Positions 6,966 through 16,852 of a DNA stretch of 64,000 bases are shown one piece after another. A program made the position numbers and the translations under genes. Under the pieces are notes generated by a model. It did not search any database. It was not told the DNA's origin and saw only the letters and a program-made list of their open reading frames with translations. This DNA is from Alphaproteobacteria bacterium (lineage in GTDB: Bacteria; Pseudomonadota; Alphaproteobacteria; JAVJVX01), in NCBI GenBank assembly GCA_040220875.1, contig JAVJVX010000005.1:124001-188000 (forward strand), in the 5' to 3' direction. Each line of letters begins with the position of its first letter. The first letter of the stretch is position 1.

Positions 6966-9647
6966 TCAGGCGTCAACGGGCTCGGACGATTCCTCGAGGG
7001 CGGCGCGGGCCGCGGCCAGCCGGGCGATCGGCACCCGATAGGGCGAGCAGGAAACGTAATCCAGCCCCACCCGTTCGCAGAAATAGATCGAGGTGGGATC
7101 GCCGCCATGCTCGCCGCAAATGCCGAGCTTAAGCCCGTCGCGGGCCGCCCGGCCGCGTTCTGCCGCGATGCGGACGAGCTGGCCCACGCCATCGATATCC
7201 AGGGTGACGAAGGGGTCCGTACCGAAGATGCCTTTCTGCAGATAGGCCTCCATGAAGTTCTGCGCATCGTCGCGCGACAGCCCGAGCGTCGTCTGCGTCA
7301 GATCGTTCGTGCCGAAGCTGAAGAATTCGGCCGTCTCGGCAATGTGATCTGCCGCCAGCGCCGCGCGGGGCAACTCCACCATGGTGCCCACCAGGTAGTC
7401 GACCTTGACTCCGGTCTGGCTCCTCGCATCTTGTGCCGCCTTGTCGATGACCTCCTTCAGAATATCGAGTTCACGCCGGGTGGCGACAAGAGGCACCATG
7501 ATCTCGGGCAGCACCTTGTCCTTGCCCTTCTTGATGACATCGCTTGCCGCCTCGAAAATGGCCCGCGCCTGCATTTCGTAAATCTCGGGATAGGTGATTC
7601 CGAGCCGGCAGCCGCGATGGCCCAGCATCGGGTTCGCTTCCTTCAACCGGATGGCCCGCTGGCGCACCTCGTCGACCGATTTCTCGGTTGCGCGGGCAAG
7701 ATTTTCCATCTCCTCGTCCGTATGCGGCAGGAATTCGTGCAGCGGCGGGTCAAGGAGACGAATGGTCACCGGCAGGCCCGACATGATCTCGAACAGTTCG
7801 ACAAAATCCTGGCGTTGCATGGGTTCGATCTTGTCGAGCGCCTTACGCCGTCCCTGCACGTTTTCGGCCATGATCATCTCGCGCATGGCGAGAATGCGGT
7901 CGTCCTGAAAGAACATGTGCTCGGTCCGGCAAAGGCCGATGCCTTCGGCGCCGAATTCGCGAGCCACTTCCGCGTCGCGCGGCGTTTCGGCATTGGTACG
8001 CACACGCAATCGGCGCACCGAATCGGCCCATTCCATGATCTGGGCAAAATTGCCCGAGAGGTCGGGCTTGACCATCGGCACCTCGCCCAGCAGCAACTCG
8101 CCCTTCTCGCCGTCGAGGGTTACCATGTCGCCGGCCTTGAGAACCGTATCGCCTATCGTCATGGTGGCGTCGGCATAGCTGATGCGGAATTCGCCTGCCC
8201 CCGCGATGCAGGGCCGGCCCATGCCGCGCGCCACCACGGCCGCGTGGCTGGTCATGCCGCCGCGGGTCGTGAAGATGCCCCTGGCCGCGTGCATGCCGTG
8301 GATATCCTCGGGGCTCGTTTCGATGCGCGCCAGGATCACGGCTTCGCCGCGCGCCGTCCGCGCTTCCGCATCGTCGGAGCTGAACACGATCCGGCCCGAC
8401 GCCGCGCCGGGTGACGCCGGCAGGCCGCGGCCGAGCACTTGGCGCTCGGCCTTGGGGTCGAGCGTCGGATGCAGAAGCTGGTCGAGGGAGGCGGGATCGA
8501 TTCTCTTGATCGCTTCCTCGCGGGAAATCAGCCCTTCCTCGACCATGTCGACCGCGATCTTGAGCGCCGCCGCCGCGGTACGTTTCCCGTTCCGGGTCTG
8601 CAGCATGTACAGCGTGCCCTTCTGAACGGTGAACTCGATATCCTGCATGTCGCGATAATGCTTTTCGAGCTGGGCGCGGACCTCCACCAGTTGCCCGAAC
8701 ACATCCGGCATGACCTCTTCCATTGCAGGCAGGTCGGAACCATTGGACTTGCGGCCGGCAACCGTCAGGTGTTGCGGCGTGCGGATGCCTGCAACAACGT
8801 CCTCCCCCTGCGCGTTGACGAGGAACTCGCCATAAAACTCCTTCTTCCCGGTGGAGGGGTCGCGTGTGAAAGCGACGCCCGTCGCACAGTCCCCGCCCAT
8901 GTTGCCGAACACCATGGCCTGCACGTTGACCGCCGTTCCCCATTCAGCGGGGATGTTGTGCAGCCGTCGGTAGGTCCGGGCACGCTGGTTCATCCAGCTC
9001 TTGAAGACGGCGCCGATCGCGGCCCAGAGCTGGTCGCGCACATCCTGCGGGAAGGGCTCGCCGAGCTCCTGCTGGATCTTTTCCTTGTAGATGCCAATCA
9101 GATGCTTCCAGTCACCGGCCGAAAGCTCGGTGTCCAGATCAAAGCCCTTGTCCGCCTTGTGCAGTTGCAGCTCTTCCTCGAAGACATGATGCGGCACGCC
9201 GAGCACAACATCGCCAAACATGGTGATGAAACGCCGGTAGCTGTCATAGGCGAACCGCTCGTCCCCGCTGTGCCGGGCGAGGCCTTCCACGGTTTCGTCG
9301 TTGAGACCGAGATTGAGAACGGTGTCCATCATGCCAGGCATGGAGGCGCGGGCACCCGAGCGTACGGACACGAGGAGGGGGTTGGAAGCGTCACCGAATT
9401 TGGCGCCGGTGCGCCTCTCGACCAGTGCGAGAGACTCGTTCACCTGCTCCGCAAGATCGTCGGGATAGCTGCGATCGTGATCATAGAAATAGGTGCACAC
9501 CTCGGTGGTGATGGTGAAGCCCGGCGGCACCGGCAGACCGAGATTGCTCATCTCCGCCAGATTGGCGCCCTTGCCGCCCAGCAGTTCGCGCAGCCCCGCC
9601 ATCCCCTCGGCCGCGCCATCGCCAAAGCTGTAGACCCATTTCGTCAT
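6966..9647 (-). CDS. ppdK: Pyruvate, phosphate dikinase
   Basis: An 893-residue full-length PPDK interconverting pyruvate + ATP + Pi and phosphoenolpyruvate + AMP + PPi. Seen: the N-terminal ATP-grasp domain starting KWVYSFGDGAAEG and GGKGANLAEM, the swivelling phosphohistidine loop TTRGGMTSHAAVVARGMG near residue 460, and the C-terminal PEP/pyruvate barrel with GLCRTEHMFF and the active-site Cys in GICGEHGGD near residue 838. The start ATG overlaps the glyS stop by four bases (ATGA), so it is probably co-transcribed with glyQ-glyS. Convergent with the Hpt gene. Confidence 0.96.
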   Translation of the reverse strand: MTKWVYSFGDGAAEGMAGLRELLGGKGANLAEMSNLGLPVPPGFTITTEVCTYFYDHDRSYPDDLAEQVNESLALVERRTGAKFGDASNPLLVSVRSGARASMPGMMDTVLNLGLNDETVEGLARHSGDERFAYDSYRRFITMFGDVVLGVPHHVFEEELQLHKADKGFDLDTELSAGDWKHLIGIYKEKIQQELGEPFPQDVRDQLWAAIGAVFKSWMNQRARTYRRLHNIPAEWGTAVNVQAMVFGNMGGDCATGVAFTRDPSTGKKEFYGEFLVNAQGEDVVAGIRTPQHLTVAGRKSNGSDLPAMEEVMPDVFGQLVEVRAQLEKHYRDMQDIEFTVQKGTLYMLQTRNGKRTAAAALKIAVDMVEEGLISREEAIKRIDPASLDQLLHPTLDPKAERQVLGRGLPASPGAASGRIVFSSDDAEARTARGEAVILARIETSPEDIHGMHAARGIFTTRGGMTSHAAVVARGMGRPCIAGAGEFRISYADATMTIGDTVLKAGDMVTLDGEKGELLLGEVPMVKPDLSGNFAQIMEWADSVRRLRVRTNAETPRDAEVAREFGAEGIGLCRTEHMFFQDDRILAMREMIMAENVQGRRKALDKIEPMQRQDFVELFEIMSGLPVTIRLLDPPLHEFLPHTDEEMENLARATEKSVDEVRQRAIRLKEANPMLGHRGCRLGITYPEIYEMQARAIFEAASDVIKKGKDKVLPEIMVPLVATRRELDILKEVIDKAAQDARSQTGVKVDYLVGTMVELPRAALAADHIAETAEFFSFGTNDLTQTTLGLSRDDAQNFMEAYLQKGIFGTDPFVTLDIDGVGQLVRIAAERGRAARDGLKLGICGEHGGDPTSIYFCERVGLDYVSCSPYRVPIARLAAARAALEESSEPVDA

Positions 9648-11782
9648 CCCTGACCTCTTTTTCCCTGACCCGTGTTGCTTTCAGAACCGGCCGATTCTCC
9701 TTCCACCCGGGAGAAGTCGGCCACTTCCTCGATAGCCCCGCCCACCTCGCTCAGCAGGCGCAGCCGGTTTTCCCGAAGGCCGGCATCGGTGGCGTTGATC
9801 GTCACCTCATCAAATAGCACATCAAGTACCGGCCTGAGACTCGCCAAATGCCCCATCGCGGCCTCGAAATCCTCCTTTTCGAGCGCCCGCCGGACCGGCT
9901 GACGGATTGCCGTCACCGCCTCGAAGGCCGCCCTTTCCGCCGGCTCCCGGAGCAGGTCGGCCGAGACGGGGCCTGGCGTGAAGCCACCCTTGGCCGTTTC
10001 CGCACGCACGATATTCATCGCCCGGCGATAGGCAATCAAGAGGTTGCCCCCGGCCTCGCTGTCGAGGAACGCCTCGAGGGCGGCGACGCGGGCAAGCAGC
10101 CGGACCAGATCATCTTCCGCCCCGACGCCATCCGTCGCCGTCTTTCGGGCCGCGAAAGCAGCGGCGATCAGGTCGTGGCGAACGCCCTGTTCGCGCAGCC
10201 CGGTCTTGAGACGGTCGGCAATGAACCCGAGCAGATCGCTGGCCACGTCGCGGCTGGCGCCGGCCGCCCCAAAGACGGGGTCAAGCGGCAGGCGCAGCCC
10301 GTTTTCGAGGATCAGCCGGATCACGCCGAGCGCCGCCCGGCGCAGTGCGTAAGGATCCTTTGAGCCCGTCGGCTTCTCGTCGATGGCGAAGAATCCCGCC
10401 AGCGTGTCGATCTTGTCGGCCAGCGCCAAAGCCACGGTGACGGGAGCCGCGGGGCAGGCATCACCGGGCCCCTGTGGCGCGTAATGATCGCGGATCGCAT
10501 CCGCCACTTCTGCGTGTTCGCCGTCACCGAGGGCGTAATAGCGCCCCATGACGCCCTGGAGTTCCGGAAACTCGCCCACCATGCCGCTGGTCAGATCGCA
10601 TTTGGCAAGCCGCGCGGCGGAGCGCACCCGATCCCCGTCGGCGCCCGGTACATGGCGGGCGATGGCGACGGCCAGCGCCTGCACGCGGTCCGCCTTGTCG
10701 TCGAGCGTGCCGAGGCGGGAGTGAAAGGTGATTTCCTTGAGCCGCGCGGCCCGGCTCGCGAGTGTCTGGCGCCGGTCCTGATCCCAGAAGAACTTGGCGT
10801 CGGACAGCCGCGCGCGGAGCACGCGCTCGTTCCCCGCGATTATGGCGGCGCCGTCATCGTCGGTTTCCATGTTGCTGACCAGGAGAAACCGGTCGGCCAG
10901 CCGGCTCGTCCCGGTATGCAGGGCGAAATAGCGCTGGTGCTTGCTCATGGCGGTGACCAGCACCTCGGGCGGCAGATCCATGAACGCGGAATCGATCCGG
11001 CCCATCCGCACGACGGGCCATTCGACCAGGCCCGCCACCTCGTCGAGAAGTCCGCCCTCCGCGCCAAGCCGAAGGCCGTGATGTCGGGCCAGCGCCTCGG
11101 CCGATTGCCGGATGAAGTCACGCCGCTCCTTGCCGTCGAGCATGACGAAGGCGTTGTGCAGCTTTTCGCCGTAATCCCGGAAGTTCCTGACCCGGACGGG
11201 CCCGGGCGCAAGAAACCGGTGACCCGATGTCCGGCCGGTAAATTCGATCGCCGCGCCGCCCAGATCCACCGCCCCCTTGAGCACCTTGCCATCGAACAGG
11301 GCGAGGACGGAGAGAAGCGGCCGGACCCAGGCGAAATCGGTCTCGCCCCAGCGCATGGATTTTGGCCAGCCGAGCCCGCCGATGGCCGCGCCGACAAGGC
11401 CGGGCAGGACCTTTTCCGCCCGTTCGCCAGCGACATGACGGGAGCTGAAATAGAACATCCCCTTGTCGGTTTCGCGAAGCTCGGCCTCATCGATCGAGTC
11501 GAGCCCGGCGGACTTGAGAAACCCCTCGATCGCCCGGGCCGGCGAATCGGGCCGCGGCCCCTTGCGCTCGATCACCTGATCGGCCTGACGGAGCGGCAGG
11601 TCCGGCACCACAAGGGCGAGACGGCGGGGCGTGACCAGTGCTTCAGCCCTGGCCGGATCAGCGGGCGCGAGACCGGCCGCCGCCAATTCGTCCAGCACGA
11701 GCGTGCGGAATGTCCCGGCCGCGCGATCCTGCATGCGCGCCGGGATCTCCTCGGACAGGAGCTCGATCAGGAGCTCAGCCAT
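9644..11782 (-). CDS. glyS: Glycine--tRNA ligase beta subunit
   Basis: A 712-residue beta subunit of the alpha2-beta2 bacterial glycyl-tRNA synthetase. Seen: the N terminus [18 protein letters not shown], the family segment [10 protein letters not shown], the [16 protein letters not shown]-type catalytic/HD-like region near residue 425, and the [11 protein letters not shown] segment. The beta subunit handles tRNA recognition. It overlaps the glyQ stop by 8 bp and the ppdK start by 4 bp, so the three genes appear translationally coupled. Confidence 0.96.
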   Translation of the reverse strand: MAELLIELLSEEIPARMQDRAAGTFRTLVLDELAAAGLAPADPARAEALVTPRRLALVVPDLPLRQADQVIERKGPRPDSPARAIEGFLKSAGLDSIDEAELRETDKGMFYFSSRHVAGERAEKVLPGLVGAAIGGLGWPKSMRWGETDFAWVRPLLSVLALFDGKVLKGAVDLGGAAIEFTGRTSGHRFLAPGPVRVRNFRDYGEKLHNAFVMLDGKERRDFIRQSAEALARHHGLRLGAEGGLLDEVAGLVEWPVVRMGRIDSAFMDLPPEVLVTAMSKHQRYFALHTGTSRLADRFLLVSNMETDDDGAAIIAGNERVLRARLSDAKFFWDQDRRQTLASRAARLKEITFHSRLGTLDDKADRVQALAVAIARHVPGADGDRVRSAARLAKCDLTSGMVGEFPELQGVMGRYYALGDGEHAEVADAIRDHYAPQGPGDACPAAPVTVALALADKIDTLAGFFAIDEKPTGSKDPYALRRAALGVIRLILENGLRLPLDPVFGAAGASRDVASDLLGFIADRLKTGLREQGVRHDLIAAAFAARKTATDGVGAEDDLVRLLARVAALEAFLDSEAGGNLLIAYRRAMNIVRAETAKGGFTPGPVSADLLREPAERAAFEAVTAIRQPVRRALEKEDFEAAMGHLASLRPVLDVLFDEVTINATDAGLRENRLRLLSEVGGAIEEVADFSRVEGESAGSESNTGQGKRGQG

Positions 11783-12683
11783 TGCCCGTCCCGGTTTCCG
11801 ATTCGAGCCACAACCGGCAACAGGCGCGCGCCAGCTCGCGCACGCGCAGAATATAGCTTTGACGCTCCGCCACGCTGATCACGCCACGCGCATCCAGAAG
11901 ATTGAAGGTGTGGCTGGCCTTGATGCACTGATCATAGGCCGGCAGGGCCAGGCCGGCCTTTACCAGCTTGGCGCATTCCCCCTCGGCGTCGGCGAAGTGG
12001 CGGATCAGTGCTTCCGTGTCGGCCTGTTCGAAATTGTAGTGAGAGAATTCACGCTCGCCCCGCTTGAAGACGTCGCCATAGGTGATGCCCTGCCCGTTCC
12101 AGTCCAGATCGTAGACATTCTCGACCCCCTGGATATACATGGCGAGGCGTTCGAGCCCGTAAGTGTATTCCACCGTCACGGGCTTGCACTCGAACCCGCC
12201 CACCTGCTGGAAATACGTGTACTGCGTGACTTCCATCCCGTCGCACCAGACCTCCCAGCCGAGCCCCCATGCCCCCAGCGTGGGGCTTTCCCAGTCATCC
12301 TCGACGAAGCGGATGTCATGGGCCAGCGGGTCGATCCCGAGATGGCGCAAACTGTCGAGGTAGAGGGCCTGGGCATCGTCCGGAGACGGCTTCAGCACCA
12401 CCTGGAACTGGTAGTAATGCTGGAGCCGGTTGGGATTGTCGCCATACCGCCCGTCTGTCGGCCGGCGGCAGGGCTGGACATAGGCGGCGCGCCAGGGCTT
12501 GGGGCCGAGGGCCCGCAGGGTGGTCGCCGGATGAAACGTGCCCGCCCCCATCTCCATGTCGTAAGGCTGGAGCAGCACGCAGCCCTGATCGGCCCAGAAG
12601 CTTGCCAGACGCAGGATGAGCGACTGGAAATCATCCGCCTTTCCCCCGGCTTTCGGGGCGGTTTCTCTCGATTTCTGGGCCAC
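11775..12683 (-). CDS. glyQ: Glycine--tRNA ligase alpha subunit
   Basis: A 302-residue alpha subunit carrying the class II active site that forms glycyl-adenylate. Seen: [28 protein letters not shown]-type N terminus (motif split here: [12 protein letters not shown] at about 34-45), [19 protein letters not shown] and [17 protein letters not shown], all diagnostic for GlyQ. The ATG at 12683 opens the glyQ-glyS-ppdK run. Upstream, 12684-12800, is a short gap to the S49 peptidase gene. Confidence 0.96.
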   Translation of the reverse strand: MAQKSRETAPKAGGKADDFQSLILRLASFWADQGCVLLQPYDMEMGAGTFHPATTLRALGPKPWRAAYVQPCRRPTDGRYGDNPNRLQHYYQFQVVLKPSPDDAQALYLDSLRHLGIDPLAHDIRFVEDDWESPTLGAWGLGWEVWCDGMEVTQYTYFQQVGGFECKPVTVEYTYGLERLAMYIQGVENVYDLDWNGQGITYGDVFKRGEREFSHYNFEQADTEALIRHFADAEGECAKLVKAGLALPAYDQCIKASHTFNLLDARGVISVAERQSYILRVRELARACCRLWLESETGTGNG

Positions 12684-12800
12684 GCGCCTGGGTCCGCGGA
12701 AAGGGGCAAAGCGTCTGAAGAACGGCCGCCGGCGGCGCCGGCGAAAGTTGGGCGGAACCTACCGGGATGGGGGGGACCGGTCAATAACGACCGGCCGCGC

Positions 12801-13667
12801 CTAGAGGCCGAAACGGCCCCAGAGGGCGCGTTCCTCGACGGCTGCCAGAAGCTGGTCGGCCCAGAGCCCCGGCTCCCCCACCCCGCCGCCGGCGGCCCGT
12901 GCACCTGTGAAGGTTGGACGCCGAAACAGGGCCCGGCTGCCGCCTACCGGCTTGATCCGCACCTTGTCGCCGAACCGGCTCTTGAGGACCGAGGTCATGT
13001 CGCCGATCCCGTCGATCAGGCCAAGGTCGAGGGCCTGTCCGCCGGACCAGAAGGCGCCCGAGAAAACCACATCGTCCGCGCCCTTGAGCCGCCGGCCGCG
13101 GCGCTCGCGCACGTGACGGATAAAGTCCTCATGCACGCGTTTCTGGATTTCCCTGAGATGGGCCACGTCACGCGCATCCTCCGGGCGAAAGGGGTCGAGC
13201 ATACCCTTGTTCTCGCCCGCGACGTGAAGCCGGCGCTCCACACCCATCCTGGCAAGAAGCTCTGGGAATCCGAAGCCGGAGAAGACGACCCCGATGGAGC
13301 CGATGATCGAATTGCGGTCGGCGAAGATTTCGTCTCCGGCCGTGGCCAGCCAGTAGCCGCCCGATGCCGCGACATCTTCGGCGAAGGCCAGCACCGGCAC
13401 ATCCTTTTCCCGCGCCAACTGGCGGATACGAGCGGCGATCAGCGAGGATTGCACCGGCGAGCCGCCCGGTGAATTGACTTGCAACGCCACCGCCGTCAGG
13501 CGGGAGGGACGAAAGGCCTTCTCGATGGTGCTCGACAGCGATTGCATGGAGAGGGCCTGGCGCAGGCGGCTGCCCTGCCCGATCGCCCCCGAGAGGCGCA
13601 GCACGGTGACGAGCGGCCGGCCCCGACCCCACAATCGGCCCAGCGCGTTTTCGGCGGTTGTAACCAT
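12801..13667 (-). CDS. S49-family (SppA-like) serine peptidase
   Basis: A 288-residue single-domain signal-peptide-peptidase-like protein. Seen: the oxyanion/substrate segment VALQVNSPGGSP near residue 65, the nucleophile segment VAASGGYWLATAGDEI (Ser about 102), and the general-base Lys in GENKGMLDPFRPED (about 155). There is no clear N-terminal membrane anchor, unlike E. coli SppA, so it resembles the short soluble SohB/SppA-like proteins common in alphaproteobacteria. Substrate unknown. It is preceded by an unusual 10-bp tandem repeat at 13711-13770. Confidence 0.87.
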   Translation of the reverse strand: MVTTAENALGRLWGRGRPLVTVLRLSGAIGQGSRLRQALSMQSLSSTIEKAFRPSRLTAVALQVNSPGGSPVQSSLIAARIRQLAREKDVPVLAFAEDVAASGGYWLATAGDEIFADRNSIIGSIGVVFSGFGFPELLARMGVERRLHVAGENKGMLDPFRPEDARDVAHLREIQKRVHEDFIRHVRERRGRRLKGADDVVFSGAFWSGGQALDLGLIDGIGDMTSVLKSRFGDKVRIKPVGGSRALFRRPTFTGARAAGGGVGEPGLWADQLLAAVEERALWGRFGL

Positions 13668-13710
13668 CGGGAAAGACTATGTCAGGGTGAGGCACCCTGC
13701 CAAGCGCCAC

Positions 13711-13770
13711 CATTCAGGGATCGCCAGGGGTCGCCAGGGATCACCAGGGACCGGCAAGGACCCGCAGCGA
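13711..13770. repeat. Degenerate 10-bp tandem repeat upstream of the S49 peptidase gene
   Basis: Six consecutive 10-base blocks read cattcaggga, tcgccagggg, tcgccaggga, tcaccaggga, ccggcaagga, cccgcagcga. The middle three share TCRCCAGGG exactly or nearly so. The array sits in the gap between the methyltransferase stop (13794) and the S49 peptidase start (13667), in its promoter or 5' leader. Confidence 0.7.
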
Positions 13771-13793
13771 CCGGCCCGTCCCGCGTGCGGCTG

Positions 13794-14564
13794 TCAGGCA
13801 AGATCGAGCCCTTCGCCCTGGCGCAGCACGCGCTCGGCCGCCGCCGAATAGCTTCCATCCGACTCGTGCAGGACGAGTCCCGGCAGGAACACGGTCGGCC
13901 CCGTCTCGCTTTTGCGCCCCTGCACCAGAACACGCTTCGCCGTGCGGCCGGATTTCGGCTGGAGCGGAAAAACACGGAGCCTTCCGGTAATCCACGTCAT
14001 GCCGTCGAGAAGCTCTGCCAGGCGGTCGGCCCGATGGATAAGGGTCACACTCCCCCCGGGACGGACGAAACGTTCCGCCGCGCGAAGCCAGGGTGAGAGT
14101 CCGTCCGCCCCGGCCACCGTGGCGCGCGCGCGGCGCCAGTGCGGCGATGGCCTTGCGCGCTGGCCGTCGAGATAGGGCGGGTTGGCCATGACGTGATCGA
14201 AACTCGCGGGCACGAGATCGAGTGCCGGATCACGGATGTCGCCCTCGATCACCTCGAACCGCCCGGCCACGTCATTACCGGCCGCATTTTCCCGCGCCAG
14301 CAGGGCCGCCTCGGAATCAATTTCGACACCCGCTACGTGCGATTCGGGTGAGCGGGCAAGCAGGCAAAGCCCCGCCCCGCCCACGCCGCAGCCCAGGTCC
14401 AGCACCCTGTCGCCCGGTCGTGCGGGCACCACCGCGGCCAGAAAGACCGTATCCACGGCCACGCGGAAGCCGCGCCTCGGCTGGCGCAGCCTGACCCGGT
14501 TATCAAGCAGCCCGTTGAGCGTCGTGTCCCGGGGCGCGGCGGACGCCCTGTCAGTCGTCGTCAT
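13794..14564 (-). CDS. TrmN6-like class I SAM-dependent N6-adenine methyltransferase
   Basis: A 256-residue methyltransferase. Seen: SAM-binding motif I VLDLGCGVGGAGLCLLA near residue 55 and the adenine/glutamine N-methyltransferase motif NPPYLDG near residue 128. The combination with an N-terminal RLRQPRRGFRVAVDTVFLAA segment matches the TrmN6/YfiC group that modifies A37 of tRNA-Val1 and relatives. It overlaps the DUF2007 gene by 14 bp. The exact RNA target is inference. Confidence 0.8.
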   Translation of the reverse strand: MTTTDRASAAPRDTTLNGLLDNRVRLRQPRRGFRVAVDTVFLAAVVPARPGDRVLDLGCGVGGAGLCLLARSPESHVAGVEIDSEAALLARENAAGNDVAGRFEVIEGDIRDPALDLVPASFDHVMANPPYLDGQRARPSPHWRRARATVAGADGLSPWLRAAERFVRPGGSVTLIHRADRLAELLDGMTWITGRLRVFPLQPKSGRTAKRVLVQGRKSETGPTVFLPGLVLHESDGSYSAAAERVLRQGEGLDLA

Positions 14565-14796
14565 GAGATCCCGCTTCCATCATGTCGGGCCCGGCGGGAT
14601 CGGCCGCCGCCAGAAGACGGCGCGCGCGGGCGGCATCATCATCGCCGACCGTCAGCCGGCGGGGTATGGCGAGGATGCTCCCTTGCAGAATACTCGCGTG
14701 TTCGTCCAGCACGACGGCCTCTATTCCAGCCGCTTGCAACAGCGCCTGGGCCCAGGACAGGCGAACGAGATCGGTGGTTTCGAGGACGGCGCGCAT
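14551..14796 (-). CDS. DUF2007-family small protein (putative signal-transducing protein)
   Basis: An 81-residue protein starting MRAVLETTDLVRLSWAQALLQ. Seen: the family pattern of a short alpha/beta domain with AGIEAVVLDEHAS and RLTVGDDDAARARRLL, followed by an acidic tail. The ATG at 14796 begins the conserved domain; the frame extends 15 residues further without similarity. DUF2007 proteins commonly lie next to a methyltransferase or ispB in alphaproteobacteria. Molecular function is not known. Confidence 0.75.
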   Translation of the reverse strand: MRAVLETTDLVRLSWAQALLQAAGIEAVVLDEHASILQGSILAIPRRLTVGDDDAARARRLLAAADPAGPDMMEAGSHDDD

Positions 14797-15037
14797 GGCA
14801 CTCCCTTGCCGTTCCGACCGCCGCCGGCCCCAGGATGGCAAGCGGGCCCGGGGGCGATGACTTCAATCTGGTCTCTTTTAGGCGAATTTCCAACCTGTCG
14901 CATCTTCGGGGAGCGGGGCGGGCCGGCGCGGGGCCGGGCCCTGGCTTGCGACAGTGCGCCGCTTGACGCCTCGCCGGGCTCGCCTATTCTCGTTCCTTGA
15001 CGCTGTTTTGCCGCGCCAGGCGGCGGGAGATTGATCA

Positions 15038-16060
15038 GTGGCCGTCATCGTAAATCTGGAAGGCGGGCGGGAACGCCCGGCAACCGAAGGCCTGCAGGCC
15101 CTGGCCGATCTTACGGCCAACGATCTCAAGGAGGTGAACCGCGTCATCGTGAACCGGATGCAAAGCCCGGTCGCGCTGATCCCGCAGCTTGCCGCCCACC
15201 TTGTCGCCGCCGGGGGCAAGCGGGTCCGGCCGATGCTCACTCTCGCGGCGGCACGCATGTGCGGCTATGAGGGTGAGCGCCATATCGGCCTGGCCGCGGC
15301 GGTGGAGTTTATTCATACGGCGACGCTGCTGCATGACGATGTCGTTGACAAGAGCGCCCTTCGCCGCGGACTCGCGACCGCCAATGCCGTGTTCGGCAAC
15401 AAGGCCAGCGTGCTGGTGGGGGACTTTTTGTTCAGCCGCTCGTTCCAGTTGATGGTGAGTGATGGCTCGACCGAGGTGCTGCGTATCCTGTCCGACGCGA
15501 GTGCGATCATTGCCGAGGGCGAGGTGCACCAGATCGTCACCTCGAACGACACCGAGACGGGCGAGGAGGCCTATCTCGAGGTCATCAAGTCCAAGACAGC
15601 CCGGCTCTTCGCCGCTGCCTGCCGGATCGGCGCCGTGGTCGCCGAGCGACCGGACGTGGAAGCGGACGCGCTGGAGAGCTTCGGGCTGAACCTGGGAATA
15701 GCCTTTCAGCTCGTGGACGACGTTCTCGACTTTTCCGCCAAGCAGGCCACGCTGGGCAAGACCATCGGCGACGATTTCGCCGAGGGCAAGGTCACGCTCC
15801 CGATCATCCTGGCCTACCGGCGCGGCAATGAGGAGGAGCGGGATTTCTGGCGTCGCACGATCGAGAGGCTGGACCAGAAGGACGGCGATCTCGACTATGC
15901 GATCTATCTCATGGAACGGCACAACTCGCTGGCCGATACCGTCGCCCGGGCGCGCCATTATGGCGCGGTGGCGCGCGATGCGCTGGCGATCTTCCCCGAC
16001 GCCGAGGCCCGCGAGGCCCTGCTCAGGGTCGTGGATTTCTGCATCGAACGCGCCCATTAG
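15038..16060 (+). CDS. ispB: Polyprenyl diphosphate synthase (octa/decaprenyl, ubiquinone side chain)
   Basis: A 340-residue trans-isoprenyl diphosphate synthase. Seen: GGKRVRPML near residue 59, the first aspartate-rich motif LLHDDVVDKS near residue 97, and the second, LVDDVLDF, near residue 227. Length and motifs match long-chain synthases making the ubiquinone tail; the chain length (often C50 in alphaproteobacteria) cannot be read directly. The start is GTG at 15038 with GGGAGA upstream. It is transcribed away from the DUF2007/methyltransferase pair. Confidence 0.92.
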   Translation: MAVIVNLEGGRERPATEGLQALADLTANDLKEVNRVIVNRMQSPVALIPQLAAHLVAAGGKRVRPMLTLAAARMCGYEGERHIGLAAAVEFIHTATLLHDDVVDKSALRRGLATANAVFGNKASVLVGDFLFSRSFQLMVSDGSTEVLRILSDASAIIAEGEVHQIVTSNDTETGEEAYLEVIKSKTARLFAAACRIGAVVAERPDVEADALESFGLNLGIAFQLVDDVLDFSAKQATLGKTIGDDFAEGKVTLPIILAYRRGNEEERDFWRRTIERLDQKDGDLDYAIYLMERHNSLADTVARARHYGAVARDALAIFPDAEAREALLRVVDFCIERAH

Positions 16061-16139
16061 GGCGTCGCCCAAGTTGATCCGGGCGCGGCGGCACGCTATA
16101 AGCGCCCCCTCGTCAGGCCCTGCCTGACGGGACCCGTGC

Positions 16140-16216
16140 CGGAGTGTAGCTCAGCCTGGTAGAGCACTGTCTTCGGGAGGCAGGGGCCGGAGGTTCAAAT
16201 CCTCTCACTCCGACCA
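16140..16216 (+). tRNA. tRNA-Pro (anticodon CGG)
   Basis: A 77-nt cloverleaf with encoded CCA. The acceptor stem pairs CGGAGTG with CACTCCG; the anticodon loop is TTCGGGA between CTGTC and GGCAG, giving anticodon CGG; the T-loop reads GGTTCAAATCC. A terminator hairpin lies 74 bases downstream. Confidence 0.97.
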
Positions 16217-16289
16217 TATCGCGCGAACCGCTGGTTCGCCCTCGTTCTGGGGGCGTTCCAGCGCGCGCCGCGACGGCACCGCCAGAAGC

Positions 16290-16316
16290 CCCTGCCCGAC
16301 CCTGGCAGGGTTTTCT
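16290..16316 (+). terminator. Rho-independent terminator of tRNA-Pro
   Basis: CCCTGCC (16290-16296) pairs with GGCAGGG (16304-16310) around a 7-base loop and is followed by TTTTCTC. Confidence 0.75.
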
Positions 16317-16582
16317 CATGCGCCCGGCCATGATGCCTCTCCCCGATGCGCTCGCCGGCTACCCCTTCCGGCGGTCTGACCGGCGCGCGCGGCGCGAGAG
16401 CGGAACGGAATAAGACGCGCGCCACAATCCTTCGCCCGCCGCCTTCAAAGTTCCACAATTTGCACCGCAATTCCGCCTACAAGCGCGCCCAGCATTCGAT
16501 CGTCCGGTTCGGGACGTCTCACCACCCGGGCCGGTCGTTTCATCCAACCGCGACTTAACGCATATGCGAAAAGGAAGAGCAC
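16317..16582. other. Non-coding gap between tRNA-Pro terminator and small secreted ORF
   Basis: With the tRNA 3' flank this is a 366-base stretch (16217-16582) without a convincing gene. The only open frames are low-complexity Arg/Pro/Ser-rich shadows on both strands. It must hold the promoter of the small gene at 16583, but no strong -35/-10 pair stands out. Confidence 0.5.
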
Positions 16583-16741
16583 ATGGAAATCAGGAAAGGA
16601 TTTTACGCGGCCGCCTTCGCAGCGGCGCTGACCCTACCCGCATTCCTGGGCGCCCAGGCAGGAGACGACTCAGCCAAATGCGACCAGATACAGGACCCTG
16701 ACAAACGGGCCGAGTGCCTCGAGAAATCCGAAGGCAAGTAA
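16583..16741 (+). CDS. Small secreted two-cysteine protein (52 aa)
   Basis: A short gene of 52 codons beginning MEIRKGFYAAAFAAAL. Seen: a positively charged N terminus, a hydrophobic stretch ending PAFLGAQAG that looks like a Sec signal peptide, and a mature part of about 27 residues with C33 and C45 (KCDQ...ECLEK) that could form one disulfide. Support for being real: AAAAGGAAGAG directly upstream of the ATG and a strong terminator 49 bases after the stop. I do not recognise the family; a periplasmic function is inferred only from the signal peptide. Confidence 0.65.
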   Translation: MEIRKGFYAAAFAAALTLPAFLGAQAGDDSAKCDQIQDPDKRAECLEKSEGK

Positions 16742-16789
16742 TCACGCCCGGGAAACGGTCGGCAGGGTCCGGCCAGTTTGCCCATCTCG

Positions 16790-16819
16790 CCCCGCGGCAC
16801 CCGGCCGCGGGGTTTTTTT
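16790..16819 (+). terminator. Rho-independent terminator of the 52-aa gene
   Basis: CCCCGCGG (16790-16797) pairs with CCGCGGGG (16805-16812) over a 7-base loop, followed at once by seven T. Confidence 0.88.
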
Positions 16820-16852
16820 GCGCCCGCGGCACGATCACGGATGGCGCCCGCC

